DNA of 64,000 nt from Byssovorax sp. (GCA_025362495.1 JANYGI010000042.1:62001-126000), one strand, 5' to 3'. Positions 53,639 to 62,908 are shown, numbered from the stretch's first letter. Translations and numbers: made by a program. The notes: generated by a model from the sequence alone, not told the origin.

Positions 53639-55945
53639 TCAGGGCACGACGAACACGGTGCCGGTCATGCCGGAGAGCGCGTGGAAGTCGCAGTAGTACG
53701 GGAACGTGCCCGTCGTCGACATGGTGTAGGCCGCCGTCGTGCCCGTGCTCGTGCCGGCGCCGAACGGCCCCGTGGTGGCCCCCGGAACCTTCGAGCCGCC
53801 GACCACCTCGCCCGCGACGAGCGGGTGACCGGCGAAGCTCCCGTTGAACGTCACCATCGTCCCCGCGTGGACCTTGATGCAGGCCGGCGAGTAGGTGAGG
53901 CCGAGCGCGCCGCCGAAGGCGACCGTCGACGGTCCGAAGGTCGAGATCTTGCTCAGATCGCAGCCATTGACGAGCGAGCACACGTTGCCGATGCAGCCGC
54001 CGCTCGCGCAGTTCGAGTCGATCGTGCAGGCGGCGCCGAGGCACGAAGCGCAGGTCCCGCCGCAGTCCGTGCCGGTCTCGGTGCCGTTCTTCACGCCGTC
54101 GGCGCACGTCGCCGCCTGGCAGACATTGCCGGTGCACACGCCGCTCGCGCAGTTCGCGTTGACGACGCACTCGACGCAGACGCTCGCGCCGTTGCAGACC
54201 GCGCCGCTCATCTGCGAGCAGACGGTGCCGGACGCCGACGGCGGGTGCGACGGCGTCCCCGCCGTGCAGATCTCGCCGGTGCACTGATTGCCATCGTCGG
54301 CCGGGACATCGGTGTTCTTGATGACGACCGTCGAGTTGCCGGCGCCGTCACACTGGTTCTCCTTGCAGTCGCCCGTGGTCTGCGACGACGTCACCGTGCC
54401 GCCCGCCGTGTTCGCGAAGCCGCAGGCGCCGAGGGCGCACGTGCGGACCTTGCAGTCGGTGTCGACGCCGGGGCACGTCGCCGCCGTGAGGCACTGCACG
54501 CAGGTCCCGCCGCCGTTGCAGACCGTGCCGCCGTTCTGCGCGCACGTGGTGCCCGAGGCCGTCGGCGGGTTGGAGGGCGAGCCCGCGGTGCACACGTCGC
54601 TCGTGCAGGCGTTGCTGTCGACGGGCACGTCGGAGTTGTCGATCCCGTTCACGATCGAGCCCGCGCCGTTGCACGTATTCTTCTTGCAGTCGCCCGCGGT
54701 CTGCGCAGCCGTCGCGGTGCCCGCGGCGGCGAACGAGAAGCCGCAGACGTTCGCGCTGCACGTGCGCGTCTGGCACTCGGTGTCGGTGCCGGGGCAGGTC
54801 GCCGCCGTCACGCAGCCCGTGCAGGAGCCGGCGCCGTCGCAGGTCTGAGCGACGCCGCAGACGGTGCCCGTGGACGCCGGCGGGTGCGACGGGACGCCGC
54901 TCGTGCACACGTCGTTGGTGCACGGGTTGCTGTCGACCGGGAGATCGGTGTCGTCGGTGGCAGGCGCCGAGTTGCCCGCGCCGTCGCACTTGTTCGCCTT
55001 GCAATCGCCGACGACCTGCGTCGTCGTCTTGGTGCCGGCGGCGGTGAACGCGAGGCCGCAGACGCCCGCGGTGCAGGTGCGCGCCTGGCAGTCGGTGTCG
55101 CTGCCGGGGCAGGTCGACGCGACGAGGCAGGCGACGCACGCGCCGGCGCCGTTGCAGACCGTGTTGCCGCCGGTGGTGCACACGCCGCCCGCCATCGTCG
55201 GCGGGTTCGATGCCACGCCGGCGGTGCAGATGTCGTCGGTGCATTCATTGCCGTCGACGGGAAGATCGGCGTTCGCAGGCACGGTGACGACGGCGCCGTT
55301 GCCGTCGCACTGGGCCGTCTTGCAGTCACCCGCGGTCTGCTTGGTGACGGCGGTGCCGGGGGCGGTGAACGCCATCCCGCAGACGCCGGCGGTGCAGCTC
55401 GGCGCCTCGCACTCGTCGGTCATCCCGGGGCAGTCCGCGGCCGTCGCGCAGCCGACGCACTTGCCCGCGCCGTCGCAGACCAGGCTCGCGCCGCACGCGG
55501 TGCCCGAGGCCGCCGGGTTGTTCGAGGGGACGCCCGCCGTGCACGCGTCGTCGGTGCACGGGTTCGTGTCCTTCGGCACGTCGAGATCGTCGTTCGCGGA
55601 GACGCTCTTCCCGGCGCCGTCGCACTGCTGCACCTTGCAATCGCCCGCCGTCTGCGCGGCGACCGCGGTGCCCGCGGCGACCATCGTCGTGCCGCATTTA
55701 CCGGCCTCGCAGGTGCGCGTGACGCATTCGGCCCCGGGATCGGGGCAGTCGTTCGCAACCGCGCACTCGGCCATCATGCCGCCGCCGGCGCCGCCTGTAC
55801 CGGTACCGGTGCCCGTCGAGGTGCCGCTGTCGATCAAGCTGCGATCGATGGTCGTGATCAGCTCGCAGCCGAACGCGCCGAGCGCGGCCGCCGCGAACAT
55901 CGCCCACTTGGCCTTGCTGGCCAGGCCTCTACCAGGTTCATTCAT
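53639..55945 (-). CDS. Cys-rich repeat lipoprotein with C-terminal cupredoxin domain
   Basis: 768 residues. Lipobox ALGAFGC; a Gly/Thr spacer; five tandem repeats of about 105-108 residues at 67-598, each with about 14 Cys, shown by the cores CTAGVCG, AGDCK, CDGAG and CT.D.CTAG; then a Cys-rich knot (DCGGTCASCLGAACTIDSNC). Residues about 657-768 form a plastocyanin-like domain with all type 1 copper ligands: His707 (AGHPLV), Cys752, His755 and Met760 in YYCDFHALSGM (C-x2-H-x4-M). A surface-displayed, copper-binding electron carrier or copper-handling protein is a reasonable inference; the repeats may be a stalk or adhesive. Confidence 0.82.
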   Translation of the reverse strand: MNEPGRGLASKAKWAMFAAAALGAFGCELITTIDRSLIDSGTSTGTGTGTGGAGGGMMAECAVANDCPDPGAECVTRTCEAGKCGTTMVAAGTAVAAQTAGDCKVQQCDGAGKSVSANDDLDVPKDTNPCTDDACTAGVPSNNPAASGTACGASLVCDGAGKCVGCATAADCPGMTDECEAPSCTAGVCGMAFTAPGTAVTKQTAGDCKTAQCDGNGAVVTVPANADLPVDGNECTDDICTAGVASNPPTMAGGVCTTGGNTVCNGAGACVACLVASTCPGSDTDCQARTCTAGVCGLAFTAAGTKTTTQVVGDCKANKCDGAGNSAPATDDTDLPVDSNPCTNDVCTSGVPSHPPASTGTVCGVAQTCDGAGSCTGCVTAATCPGTDTECQTRTCSANVCGFSFAAAGTATAAQTAGDCKKNTCNGAGSIVNGIDNSDVPVDSNACTSDVCTAGSPSNPPTASGTTCAQNGGTVCNGGGTCVQCLTAATCPGVDTDCKVRTCALGACGFANTAGGTVTSSQTTGDCKENQCDGAGNSTVVIKNTDVPADDGNQCTGEICTAGTPSHPPSASGTVCSQMSGAVCNGASVCVECVVNANCASGVCTGNVCQAATCADGVKNGTETGTDCGGTCASCLGAACTIDSNCASGGCIGNVCSLVNGCDLSKISTFGPSTVAFGGALGLTYSPACIKVHAGTMVTFNGSFAGHPLVAGEVVGGSKVPGATTGPFGAGTSTGTTAAYTMSTTGTFPYYCDFHALSGMTGTVFVVP
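54152..55747 (-). repeat. Five tandem Cys-rich coding repeats (315-324 bases each)
   Basis: Repeat lengths are 105, 107, 105, 107 and 108 residues. Each begins with CP(G/D)-type Cys-Pro, holds AGDCK (or VGDCK, TGDCK) near position 35-37 and ends with a Cys-Val/Thr-x-Cys pair. Neighbouring copies differ at many positions, so they are old duplications kept under selection for Cys pattern rather than a recent expansion. Confidence 0.75.
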
Positions 55946-55999
55946 ATCGCCACGTGACCCGGACGGGTGGGGCGAGTCAAGCCTTGTCGTGGCCTGCTG

Positions 56000-56770
56000 T
56001 CACTCGGCGGCCATCGCGTCGCCGTCGCGGAGGCGCGCGCGGCGACGGTCGAGGATCCGTCGCTCGACGACGCGCGCGACCTCCTCGTCGAACAGCAGCG
56101 TGTTGTGGCCGCGGTCGGGCATCACCGTCACGTCGCCGCCGGGCAGCGCGTGGGCCACGGGCGTCTTCACCAGCTTGTCGGCGCCCGCGATGATCGACAG
56201 GTGCGGCACGGCGTGGCCGGCGCTGCGGAGGCGCAAGCGGCGCAGCAGCGGGCTGTCGGGATCGAGATCGCGCGCGCCCTCGAAGCCGAGCCAGGCAGCG
56301 CGCGGGACGCCGGCGAACGGGCTCGACAGCGAGATGGTCTGCACGACGCGAACGTCGGAGATCTCCTGCGCGTAGTAGCGCGCGACGATGCCGCCGAGGC
56401 TGTGGCCGACGAGGTGGACGCTCGCCGTGCTCGGCAGATCGCGGAGCAGCCCGGTGAGGCGCCCGGCGATCTCGTCGACGCCGGGGCCGGGGCCGTACGT
56501 GAGCGCGGCGGCGTGCATGCCCGCGTGACGCATGATCTGCGAGCGCATCGGGCGGAGCACGCCGGCCGAGGCGAAGAGGCCGTGAAGGAACACCACGACG
56601 TCGTCGTCGTCACCGACGTTCGCGGGCACGACGGGCTCGAAGAGATCGTGTCGAAGGAGCCAGGCTTGCCGCGCGAACGCCATCGCTTCGAGCCCCGCCA
56701 CCTTGAAGGGCAGAGCGAAGCCAATCCGGGAGCGGGCGCTGTCGTGGGCGGGTTTGGTCCTCGGCGACAT
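56000..56770 (-). CDS. Alpha/beta-hydrolase, lipase-like
   Basis: 256 residues. Oxyanion region FLHGLFASAG (61-70), nucleophile Ser124 in VGHSLGG, probable Asp198 (IIAGADKLV) and His222 (PDRGHN). Layout and sequence around the elbow resemble PGAP1/lipase-type hydrolases that act on ester bonds of lipids. No signal peptide, so probably cytoplasmic. Substrate unknown. A 270-base gap with no gene separates it from the acetyltransferase. Confidence 0.82.
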   Translation of the reverse strand: MSPRTKPAHDSARSRIGFALPFKVAGLEAMAFARQAWLLRHDLFEPVVPANVGDDDDVVVFLHGLFASAGVLRPMRSQIMRHAGMHAAALTYGPGPGVDEIAGRLTGLLRDLPSTASVHLVGHSLGGIVARYYAQEISDVRVVQTISLSSPFAGVPRAAWLGFEGARDLDPDSPLLRRLRLRSAGHAVPHLSIIAGADKLVKTPVAHALPGGDVTVMPDRGHNTLLFDEEVARVVERRILDRRRARLRDGDAMAAE

Positions 56771-57039
56771 GTCTCTGGATTACCACGCCCACGACATGCA
56801 AGACGAATTCAGGACAGCGCGAAAATTCATTCGCAGAGGCGGTATGCGTGGAAGCTCGGGAAAGCGTGGGGCACCCGCGTAGACAGGTACGCGCTGATTC
56901 TTCGATGCCAGCCACGGGAGTCGCGGCTCGCGCGGCTGGGGTCGCGCGCTCGATCGGAAATTGACGATCGCGCGGGGGCGTCGAGGAGGCGGCGGCGGGA
57001 CGACGAAGCGAGGCTGATCCCCGACGATCGGCCTCGGTG

Positions 57040-57501
57040 TCAATCCCGAAGCAGGATGGTCATGAAGACGCTGTGAGGATCTTCCACGTAGTCGGCGAAG
57101 TGCGCGCAGTACGTGAAGCCCGAGGCCGCGTAGAGCCGGCGCGCAGGGTCGAAGGCGGCGGCGGATCCGGTCTCCAGGCTCAAGCGCGTGTAGCGGCGAC
57201 TCCGGGCCTCGGCGAGGATGTGGAGCAGCAGAGCCCGCGCGACGCCCTTGCGGAGATGCGATGACGAGGTCCGCATTGATTTGATCTCGGCATGATGGGA
57301 GTCGAGCTCTTTCAGCGCGCCGCAGCCGAGCAGCTCGGCGCCGTTCCAGGCCGTCCAGAAGGTGATCTCGGGGCGGCGCAAGGCCTCGAGATCGAGGGCG
57401 TGCACGCTCTCCGGGGGCGAGTGGAGCGCCATGTTCCGGAGGTGCTCGCGCAGGAGCGCGTGGACGGCGGGGCTCTGGAGATCGTCCGTCGTGATGATCA
57501 C
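57040..57501 (-). CDS. GNAT-family N-acetyltransferase
   Basis: 153 residues from a GTG. Acetyl-CoA-binding motif A is visible as IKSMRTSSSHLRKGVARALL (the R-x-x-G-x-A loop at about 84-88), followed by ARSRRYTRLSLETGSA and the late AARRLYAASGF-type helix (here ARRLYAASGFTYCAHFADY). It resembles small YsnE/PhnO-like acetyltransferases. It lies 24 bases downstream of the DUF1552 gene on the same strand and may be co-transcribed with that pair. Confidence 0.88.
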   Translation of the reverse strand: MIITTDDLQSPAVHALLREHLRNMALHSPPESVHALDLEALRRPEITFWTAWNGAELLGCGALKELDSHHAEIKSMRTSSSHLRKGVARALLLHILAEARSRRYTRLSLETGSAAAFDPARRLYAASGFTYCAHFADYVEDPHSVFMTILLRD

Positions 57502-57525
57502 GAGCAGTCTCGTTCCGGCTCGCCG

Positions 57526-58989
57526 TCAGGCGAGCAGCTCGGTCAACGGGCCTTGTACATAGGCCGGATCGCCGAAGGTGGTGAAGTCTTTCTGGTCGAG
57601 CGCTTGCCCGACGGTGACGAAGACGTCGTTCATCGAGCGGTTGTTGTAGAAGTCGAAGTGGCCGGGCTTCAAGGCACCCTGGGCGCCGCCGAGCAGCATC
57701 ATTGGCATGTCGGTGAAGGCGTGGGTCGGGCCCTCGGCGACCTCGGTGGTCGTCATCACGCAGGTGTTTTCGAGGAGGGTCGAGCCGTCGGCCTCGACGT
57801 GGCTCCGGAGCGCCTCGCCGAAGTAGGCGAGCTGCTCCGAGTACCATTTGCTGATCGCGCTCAGGCATTGCATCGCGGTGAGCTGCGCGGGGCTGATGCC
57901 GGCGGGGATGCCGCCCGCGCCCGCGGTGCCGACCGAGATATGCGATATCGTGTGCTCGGCGGTGTTGATGCCGCCCGTGCAGGTGTCCACGCCCGCCGGG
58001 CACGAGAGCTGGTCCCACGGCGCGCTCGGGATGATCTTCTTGAAATCGAACACCGATTGCGCGCCCGACCATTGCAGGGTGGCGACGCGGGTCACGTCGC
58101 AGGCGAGGCCCGCGGCGATCAAGTCCATCTGGAGCTTGCCGAGCATCGGTATCGAGTCGTTGGCGTAGATCTGGCCGTCGGTGACGGCCGGCGCGCCGGG
58201 CTTGGCGCAGTAGGCGCCCACGTCGAGGCGGCCCTCGAGATCGCGAATCAAGCTCAGGTGCTTGTCGAGGCGGTCCTGGTCGGATTTGCCGAGCTTGCCG
58301 TTGAGGCGCTTGAAGTCGTCTTGCACGAGATCGATCATGCTCTTGCGCTGGGCGATGGCCTTCTCGAGGGCGGCCTTGGCGTCGGCCGAGTCCGGGATGT
58401 TGGCGAAGAGGCGGGTGAAGACCTTGCGAGGATCGGACTCGGAAGGTACGATGTTGGCCTGGCCGCCGCCCTCGGAGTAGCTCATGGAGCTTATCGGATC
58501 GCCGGCGAAGGCGATGACGCCGGTCTCGATCGATTTGAGCTGCCCGGGGATGGCGAGGCGCTTGGCCAGCTCCTGATCGACGCTGATGCCGGCGCCCCAG
58601 CCGACGTCGCCGAACATGGTTTGCTGGATGTCCGAGAACGGGCGGCCGGTAAGCATGCTCGTCATGCCCTTGTTGTGGGCGTTGCCGTTGAGCTTCTCGG
58701 CCGCGGCCATGCGGATGCCCGAGAGGATCGTCAGGTAAGGCCGCAGGTTCGGGGTGTCGAGCGGGGAGAGGATCGGGGAGGCCTTCCAGGCGGTGCCCGT
58801 CGTCGGAGGGCGCCAGTTGGCGATGACGGTGCCGGTGCTGGTGTACCAGGTGACGAAGCGCTTCGGCGGCTTGGGCGGGCCGGCCACGGCGTTGCGGCCC
58901 GAGAACAACGTCGACAGGAACGGGAGGGCGATGGTGATGCCCGCGGCGCCGCGCAGGAACATGCGACGGTTGATGGCGATGCGGCTCAT
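57526..58989 (-). CDS. DUF1552 protein with twin-arginine signal
   Basis: 487 residues. The N-terminus RRMFLRGAAGITIALPFL fits a Tat signal, so the protein is probably exported folded. Family features include FVTWYTSTGTVIANWRPP, LTILSGIRMAAAEKLNGNAH, TSMLTGRPF and the C-terminal TTEVAEGPTHAFTDMPMML. DUF1552 proteins almost always lie next to a DUF1592-type gene, as here: the upstream gene overlaps this start by 4 bases. Their joint function is unknown; the sequence is reminiscent of sulfatase/DUF1501-like hydrolases. Confidence 0.9.
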   Translation of the reverse strand: MSRIAINRRMFLRGAAGITIALPFLSTLFSGRNAVAGPPKPPKRFVTWYTSTGTVIANWRPPTTGTAWKASPILSPLDTPNLRPYLTILSGIRMAAAEKLNGNAHNKGMTSMLTGRPFSDIQQTMFGDVGWGAGISVDQELAKRLAIPGQLKSIETGVIAFAGDPISSMSYSEGGGQANIVPSESDPRKVFTRLFANIPDSADAKAALEKAIAQRKSMIDLVQDDFKRLNGKLGKSDQDRLDKHLSLIRDLEGRLDVGAYCAKPGAPAVTDGQIYANDSIPMLGKLQMDLIAAGLACDVTRVATLQWSGAQSVFDFKKIIPSAPWDQLSCPAGVDTCTGGINTAEHTISHISVGTAGAGGIPAGISPAQLTAMQCLSAISKWYSEQLAYFGEALRSHVEADGSTLLENTCVMTTTEVAEGPTHAFTDMPMMLLGGAQGALKPGHFDFYNNRSMNDVFVTVGQALDQKDFTTFGDPAYVQGPLTELLA

Positions 58990-60626
58990 TGGACGTCTCC
59001 CCGGGCGACGCGGTAGAGGAAGGCGGGCGTCTGGATCAGGTCGAGCAGGAGAGTCTTCACGTTGCCTCCCGACGCTTCGAAGCCGCTTTGCAGCGCGGTC
59101 ATCGAGCAGGCGTCCTTCGGGCCCTGGGCGCGGCCGTAGGCGTAGTGGAACCAGTGATCGACCATGCAGCCGCGCATCGCCTGGCTCTTCGCGAGGAGCC
59201 TGGCGAGCTGGATGTTGTCCTTGAAGGGGCCGTTGGCGTCGGCGGGGCCGATCAAGGTGCCTGTCGTATCGAGGGTGTGCGCGCCGTCGAGATCGCGAAA
59301 GCGGCCCACGGCGTCGAAGTGGTCCATCGCGAAGCCGACGGGGTTCATGCGGATGTGGCAGGTGTGACAGGGCTCCTTCGCCGTCAGCTCTTCGAGCTGG
59401 ATGCGCGCCGACTTGCTCGGATCGGGCGCGGGGAGCTGGAGGTTGACGTTGTCGGGCGGTGGCGGCGGTGGGTTGCAGAGGAGCTGTTCGAGGACGAACT
59501 TCCCGCGATAGACCTGCGACGGCTCTTCCTCGTGGGCGAGCGTTGCCATCAGCGCTCCTTGCGTGAGGAGGCCGGAATAGCGGGTCGGATCGAGATCGAC
59601 GCGCTCGAAGGCGGCGCCCGGAGGGCCCTTGATGCCATAGAAGGCGGCGAGATCGGCGTTGACGTACGTCGCCGGGGTGGTGAGCAAGGCGCTCATCGTC
59701 CCGTCGCCGTGGCGCACGACGTCGTCGACGAACATGCGCGTCTCGGTGAGCATGAGCTCGCCAATCGCGGGGGTGAACTCGGCGGCGTTCTTGTGGAGTG
59801 TGGGCGTGGCGCCGAGGCGGCCCCACTGCACGTAGAAGTCCTGAATTGCGGAGGCGCCGCGGTCGTCGTCGAGCATCTTCACGGCCTCTGCGCGGACGGC
59901 CTCCGGCGTCGCCAGCTCGCCCTTGCCGGCGCGATCGAGGAGCGCGTCGTCGGGCATGGTGCCCCAGAGGAGGTACGAGAGGCGGGAGGCGACTTCGTAG
60001 CTGTCGAGCCGGAGCGCGTCGGGCGAGGCGGGATCGGGCATGCCCAGCTCGACGCGGTAGAGGAATGAGGGCGACTGGAGGACGGCGCCGACGAACATCT
60101 CGATTGCCGTGCTGAAGCCGTACGCGGCCTTCTGGGTGGCATAGAACGTCTGGTAGGCCGTGAGCTCGGCGGGGGTGAGCGGGCGGCGGAAGGCCCGGCG
60201 GCCAAACGATGCGAGGAAGCTGGCAGCGCAGGTGTCTTCGCCCTTGGCGGCGGGATCGCAGCCGAGGAGCTTGGTCGGCGCTTGAATGGCAGTCGCGGCG
60301 AGGGCGCGGGCGGCGCCTTCGTATTCTTCCACCACCGTTGCGCTCATCGGCGTGCTCGCGGCGCCGTTGGTGAAGCCGAGCTGGCGCGATTCGGCGGAGA
60401 ACTGATCGGCCGGAGCGGTGGTGTCGCCGAGGAGATCGTGGACGGTGTTGTTGTACTCCCAGCGCGTGAGGCGGCGGAGCGGGGAGTCCGCGAGCGCGGG
60501 GTGCGAGCAGTCGAGACCGGCGTCTTCCGGCGGCGGCGCGGGCGGATCGTCACCGCCGAGGTGGCCCGTGCAGCCCGGCAGCGCTGCGAGGAGGACCATG
60601 CCTGCGAGGAGCGCGGTTGTTCGCAT
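58986..60626 (-). CDS. DUF1592/DUF1588/DUF1585 lipoprotein with c-type heme motif
   Basis: 546 residues. Signal sequence with lipobox LPGC. Domains run in the usual order: DUF1587 (RRLTRWEYNNTVHDLLGD), DUF1595 (FGRRAFRRPLTPAELTAY), DUF1592 (SFLYRVELGMPDP, DSYEVASRLSYLLWG, YGI-type DLAAFYGIKGP), DUF1588 (RYSGLLTQGALMATLAH) and DUF1585 at the end. One CHTCH motif (in AKEPCHTCHIRMNP) could bind a c-type heme, placing it in the periplasm or on the cell surface. It overlaps the DUF1552 gene (ATGA). The pair may form an exported redox or hydrolytic complex; this is not known. Confidence 0.9.
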   Translation of the reverse strand: MRTTALLAGMVLLAALPGCTGHLGGDDPPAPPPEDAGLDCSHPALADSPLRRLTRWEYNNTVHDLLGDTTAPADQFSAESRQLGFTNGAASTPMSATVVEEYEGAARALAATAIQAPTKLLGCDPAAKGEDTCAASFLASFGRRAFRRPLTPAELTAYQTFYATQKAAYGFSTAIEMFVGAVLQSPSFLYRVELGMPDPASPDALRLDSYEVASRLSYLLWGTMPDDALLDRAGKGELATPEAVRAEAVKMLDDDRGASAIQDFYVQWGRLGATPTLHKNAAEFTPAIGELMLTETRMFVDDVVRHGDGTMSALLTTPATYVNADLAAFYGIKGPPGAAFERVDLDPTRYSGLLTQGALMATLAHEEEPSQVYRGKFVLEQLLCNPPPPPPDNVNLQLPAPDPSKSARIQLEELTAKEPCHTCHIRMNPVGFAMDHFDAVGRFRDLDGAHTLDTTGTLIGPADANGPFKDNIQLARLLAKSQAMRGCMVDHWFHYAYGRAQGPKDACSMTALQSGFEASGGNVKTLLLDLIQTPAFLYRVARGDVQ

Positions 60627-60848
60627 GTGCGTAGGCTATGCTACGCGGGCGGCGGTGTATACCGGATTTGCGGGGAGGGCGGCGGGGTGGATTAATCCGC
60701 TGCGGGCGCCGGAGACGGGTAGTGCGCTGCTGACGCTCTCTGCCGCACCTGTCGTGACTTGTCTTGGCTACCGATATTCGCCCCGCTCATCCGACGTGCG
60801 ATATCACTTCTCTGGCACCAGCTCCACGTCGGCCCACGCGCAAAACGC

Positions 60849-61220
60849 TCATCGAACGTCAGCATCGGGAGAGCACCCGCTTCGAGGTGGGGTGCCAGGC
60901 GGGCTCAGCCGGTCGTTGCCACACGCTTCGTCGTCATGAGAGGCTCGCAGGAAGGTTGCGCTCGGTGGCGACGTGGGCGAGCAGTTCGTCGACTCGCGCC
61001 TTGACGAGTAGGCGACCAGGAAGGCTTCGATCGCGTCGCTGACGCACGTGTCTTCGTCGCCGACGTGCTTCTTTATCGCCGCGTTGAGGGCGCGATGGCC
61101 CTTCTCGCGGAGGAGGCACGAGAGGGTGAGCAAGCACTTTAGCGCAGGATCAGACCAGGGTTGTGCCGCAGCGGCCGGTGCCTTCGTTGCCTTGGTTGCC
61201 TTGGTTGCCTTCGTTGTCAT
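60849..61220 (-). CDS. Small protein, probably frameshifted
   Basis: 123 residues from the ATG at 61220, beginning with a (TKA)4 tract. The first part (LKCLLTLSCLLREKGHRALNAAIKKHVGDE, landmarks LKCLLTLSCLLREKGHRALN then DTCVSDAIEAFLVAY) looks like a helical domain. After residue about 70 the composition changes to Ser/Pro/Arg, whereas the +1 frame continues with LVKARVDELLAHVATERN and ends at 60934, which reads as a natural helix. A single-base indel near 61003-61010 would restore one protein of about 95 residues. Family unknown. Confidence 0.35.
   Translation of the reverse strand: MTTKATKATKATKAPAAAAQPWSDPALKCLLTLSCLLREKGHRALNAAIKKHVGDEDTCVSDAIEAFLVAYSSRRESTNCSPTSPPSATFLRASHDDEACGNDRLSPPGTPPRSGCSPDADVR
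61179..61214. repeat. Four tandem 9-base units
   Basis: Four copies of TGCCTT(C/G)GT in tandem, encoding (Thr-Lys-Ala)4 at the N-terminus of the small minus-strand protein. Tandem units of this kind can gain or lose copies by slippage without breaking the frame. Confidence 0.6.
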
Positions 61221-61579
61221 CGTGGTGAAATCGTAACTGGGGCGCAGCGTCGAGGTCAAGCGAGCGGTGGATCTGCGCGTTGCGTGGCCTCCGAGGTCAG
61301 CACCACCGAGACGCCGACGCGGTGAGCCCGGCGTTACCGACCTGCTTGCCCGGTCTTGCAGGCGATCCGATCGAGGAGCGGCCGTGAGTGGGGGCGCGCA
61401 CGGGATCCGAGATACGATGCGATGAAGACTCGGCGGTGGGACGAGCTCATTGCGAGCAGTTCGTGGGTCGACTGCAGGGACCTCTCGCGAAGGAGTAGTC
61501 GTCGCGACGAGGCTCAACGAGGGTGGAGCGGCAAGGAATTGCGTCCCTGGAACGGCCCGCGCTGCGCTATCCTGGCGCC
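61221..61579. other. 359-base intergenic region, no feature seen
   Basis: Divergent gap between the small minus-strand gene and the zinc-ribbon protein gene. No RNA gene, clear palindrome or convincing reading frame is visible; it must hold two promoters. Confidence 0.4.
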
Positions 61580-62908
61580 ATGTCTCAGCTCACTGCGGCC
61601 ACCTGCGCGCGCTGCGGAGCCCCGCTCCAGCTCGATCCCTCCACGCCAAAGCAGATCTGCTCCTTCTGCGGCAACGAGCACCTCTTCACCGCGACCGCGC
61701 CGCCGTACTCGCCTCCCGTCGCGCATCCGCCGTACGCACCGCCCTTCCCTCCGGTGCCGCCGCCGCCCACCGGAACGCGCGCGGCGCTCACGAGCCCTGG
61801 GCCCAGCCCCAATGCCTTCGTCCTCCTGGGAGCGAGCGCCTTCATGATGCTCCTCGTCGGCGGGATCGTCGCCGCCTCGCTCGCGGGTAGCGGGCACGGC
61901 TCCGCTGCCGCGCTGCCGGGCGGAGGAGGCATCGTGCCCGCGGGAGAGCGGCTGCAATGGAGCTCCACCGGCACCAGCGTGGTCCCCGCGCGCGTCGACG
62001 GCGACACGATTGAAGACTTCGTCGGACGCTACGTGATCCTGGATCTCTCGGGCGAAACGACTCAAACGCTCTTCGTGGGCGGCTTCTCGGGCGCGACGTT
62101 CCAGCGGGTCTGGAAGGCCGGCCCGTATGGCACTCTCTCGGAGGCCGCGGGATCCACGCACTTCACCGTGGTCGGCGATCGGGTCGCGGTGGCCGATTTT
62201 CGCTCGACGCTCCACGTGCTCGACGTGACCACCGGAAAGGAGCTTCGCCGCGTGCGCTTGAGCGACCGAGCCCGGAACATCTGCTCGCCCCTCGACACGC
62301 GAAAGCAGGTGTGGATCGAGCTCGCCGATCGCAACAATCAGATCGTCGACCTCGAGTCCGGGAAATCGGAGGCGGCGGCCACCCGGCCCGCGTGGTGCCG
62401 TGGCGGCGGCGACGCGTTCCGCTCGTGCGCCGGCACGCGCGCGGCGTGCGACGACGAGGACAGGAGCGCGCCAAAGCGAGGTGGCCTCCGCGTCGATCTG
62501 ATCTTCACGGACGGCAACACGACCGTCGCGACGGCACACAAGGAGCCAGGGACGGCGATCCCCATGGCGCTCGGGCTCGACGCGAAGAAGAACGTCACGT
62601 GGACAGCCGCCATCCCCGCCGATCCGGCCACGACCACCGGCGGAATGCACGACGGCGCCGGGGATCTCGCGGCCGGGCGCTTCTTCACTTCCTACGAGCT
62701 GGCCGGCGCGCAGGGCAGTCGGCTGGTGTCGCTCGACGCGAAGTCCGGAGCAAGGGTGTGGGATGTCCAGGTGACACGCAGCGAATCGGGCTCCGGCGTC
62801 GAGGGGCTCGCGGCGACGGCGACGCGCGTCTACGTGCCCCACTGGACCTGGCTCGATGTGCACGATGCGGCGAGCGGAAAGCTCCTGGGCACAGTGGGGG
62901 TGTGGTGA
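61580..62908 (+). CDS. Zinc-ribbon membrane protein with extracytoplasmic propeller-like domain
   Basis: 442 residues from the ATG at 61580. The N-terminus is a zinc ribbon, CARCGAPL then ICSFCGNEH (two CxxC knuckles). A Pro-rich linker (PPYAPPFPPVPPPP) leads to one membrane helix (AFMMLLVGGIVAASLAG), then a beta-rich C-terminal region with short strands and turns that read like a PQQ/WD-type propeller (VAVADFRSTLHVLDVTTGKE, SRLVSLDAKSGARVWDV, GVEGLAATATRVYVPHWTW). The ribbon is predicted to face the cytoplasm and the propeller the periplasm. The stop overlaps the next start. Confidence 0.72.
   Translation: MSQLTAATCARCGAPLQLDPSTPKQICSFCGNEHLFTATAPPYSPPVAHPPYAPPFPPVPPPPTGTRAALTSPGPSPNAFVLLGASAFMMLLVGGIVAASLAGSGHGSAAALPGGGGIVPAGERLQWSSTGTSVVPARVDGDTIEDFVGRYVILDLSGETTQTLFVGGFSGATFQRVWKAGPYGTLSEAAGSTHFTVVGDRVAVADFRSTLHVLDVTTGKELRRVRLSDRARNICSPLDTRKQVWIELADRNNQIVDLESGKSEAAATRPAWCRGGGDAFRSCAGTRAACDDEDRSAPKRGGLRVDLIFTDGNTTVATAHKEPGTAIPMALGLDAKKNVTWTAAIPADPATTTGGMHDGAGDLAAGRFFTSYELAGAQGSRLVSLDAKSGARVWDVQVTRSESGSGVEGLAATATRVYVPHWTWLDVHDAASGKLLGTVGVW

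Noticed and set aside
53576-55957. A 793-codon plus-strand frame opposite the Cys-rich lipoprotein
   Set aside because: It mirrors the tandem repeats of the minus strand; only the minus strand has a lipobox and intact copper ligands.
53639-55957. CRISPR-like array, considered because of the evenly spaced repeats
   Set aside because: Repeat units are about 320 bases, diverged, and in frame within one protein.
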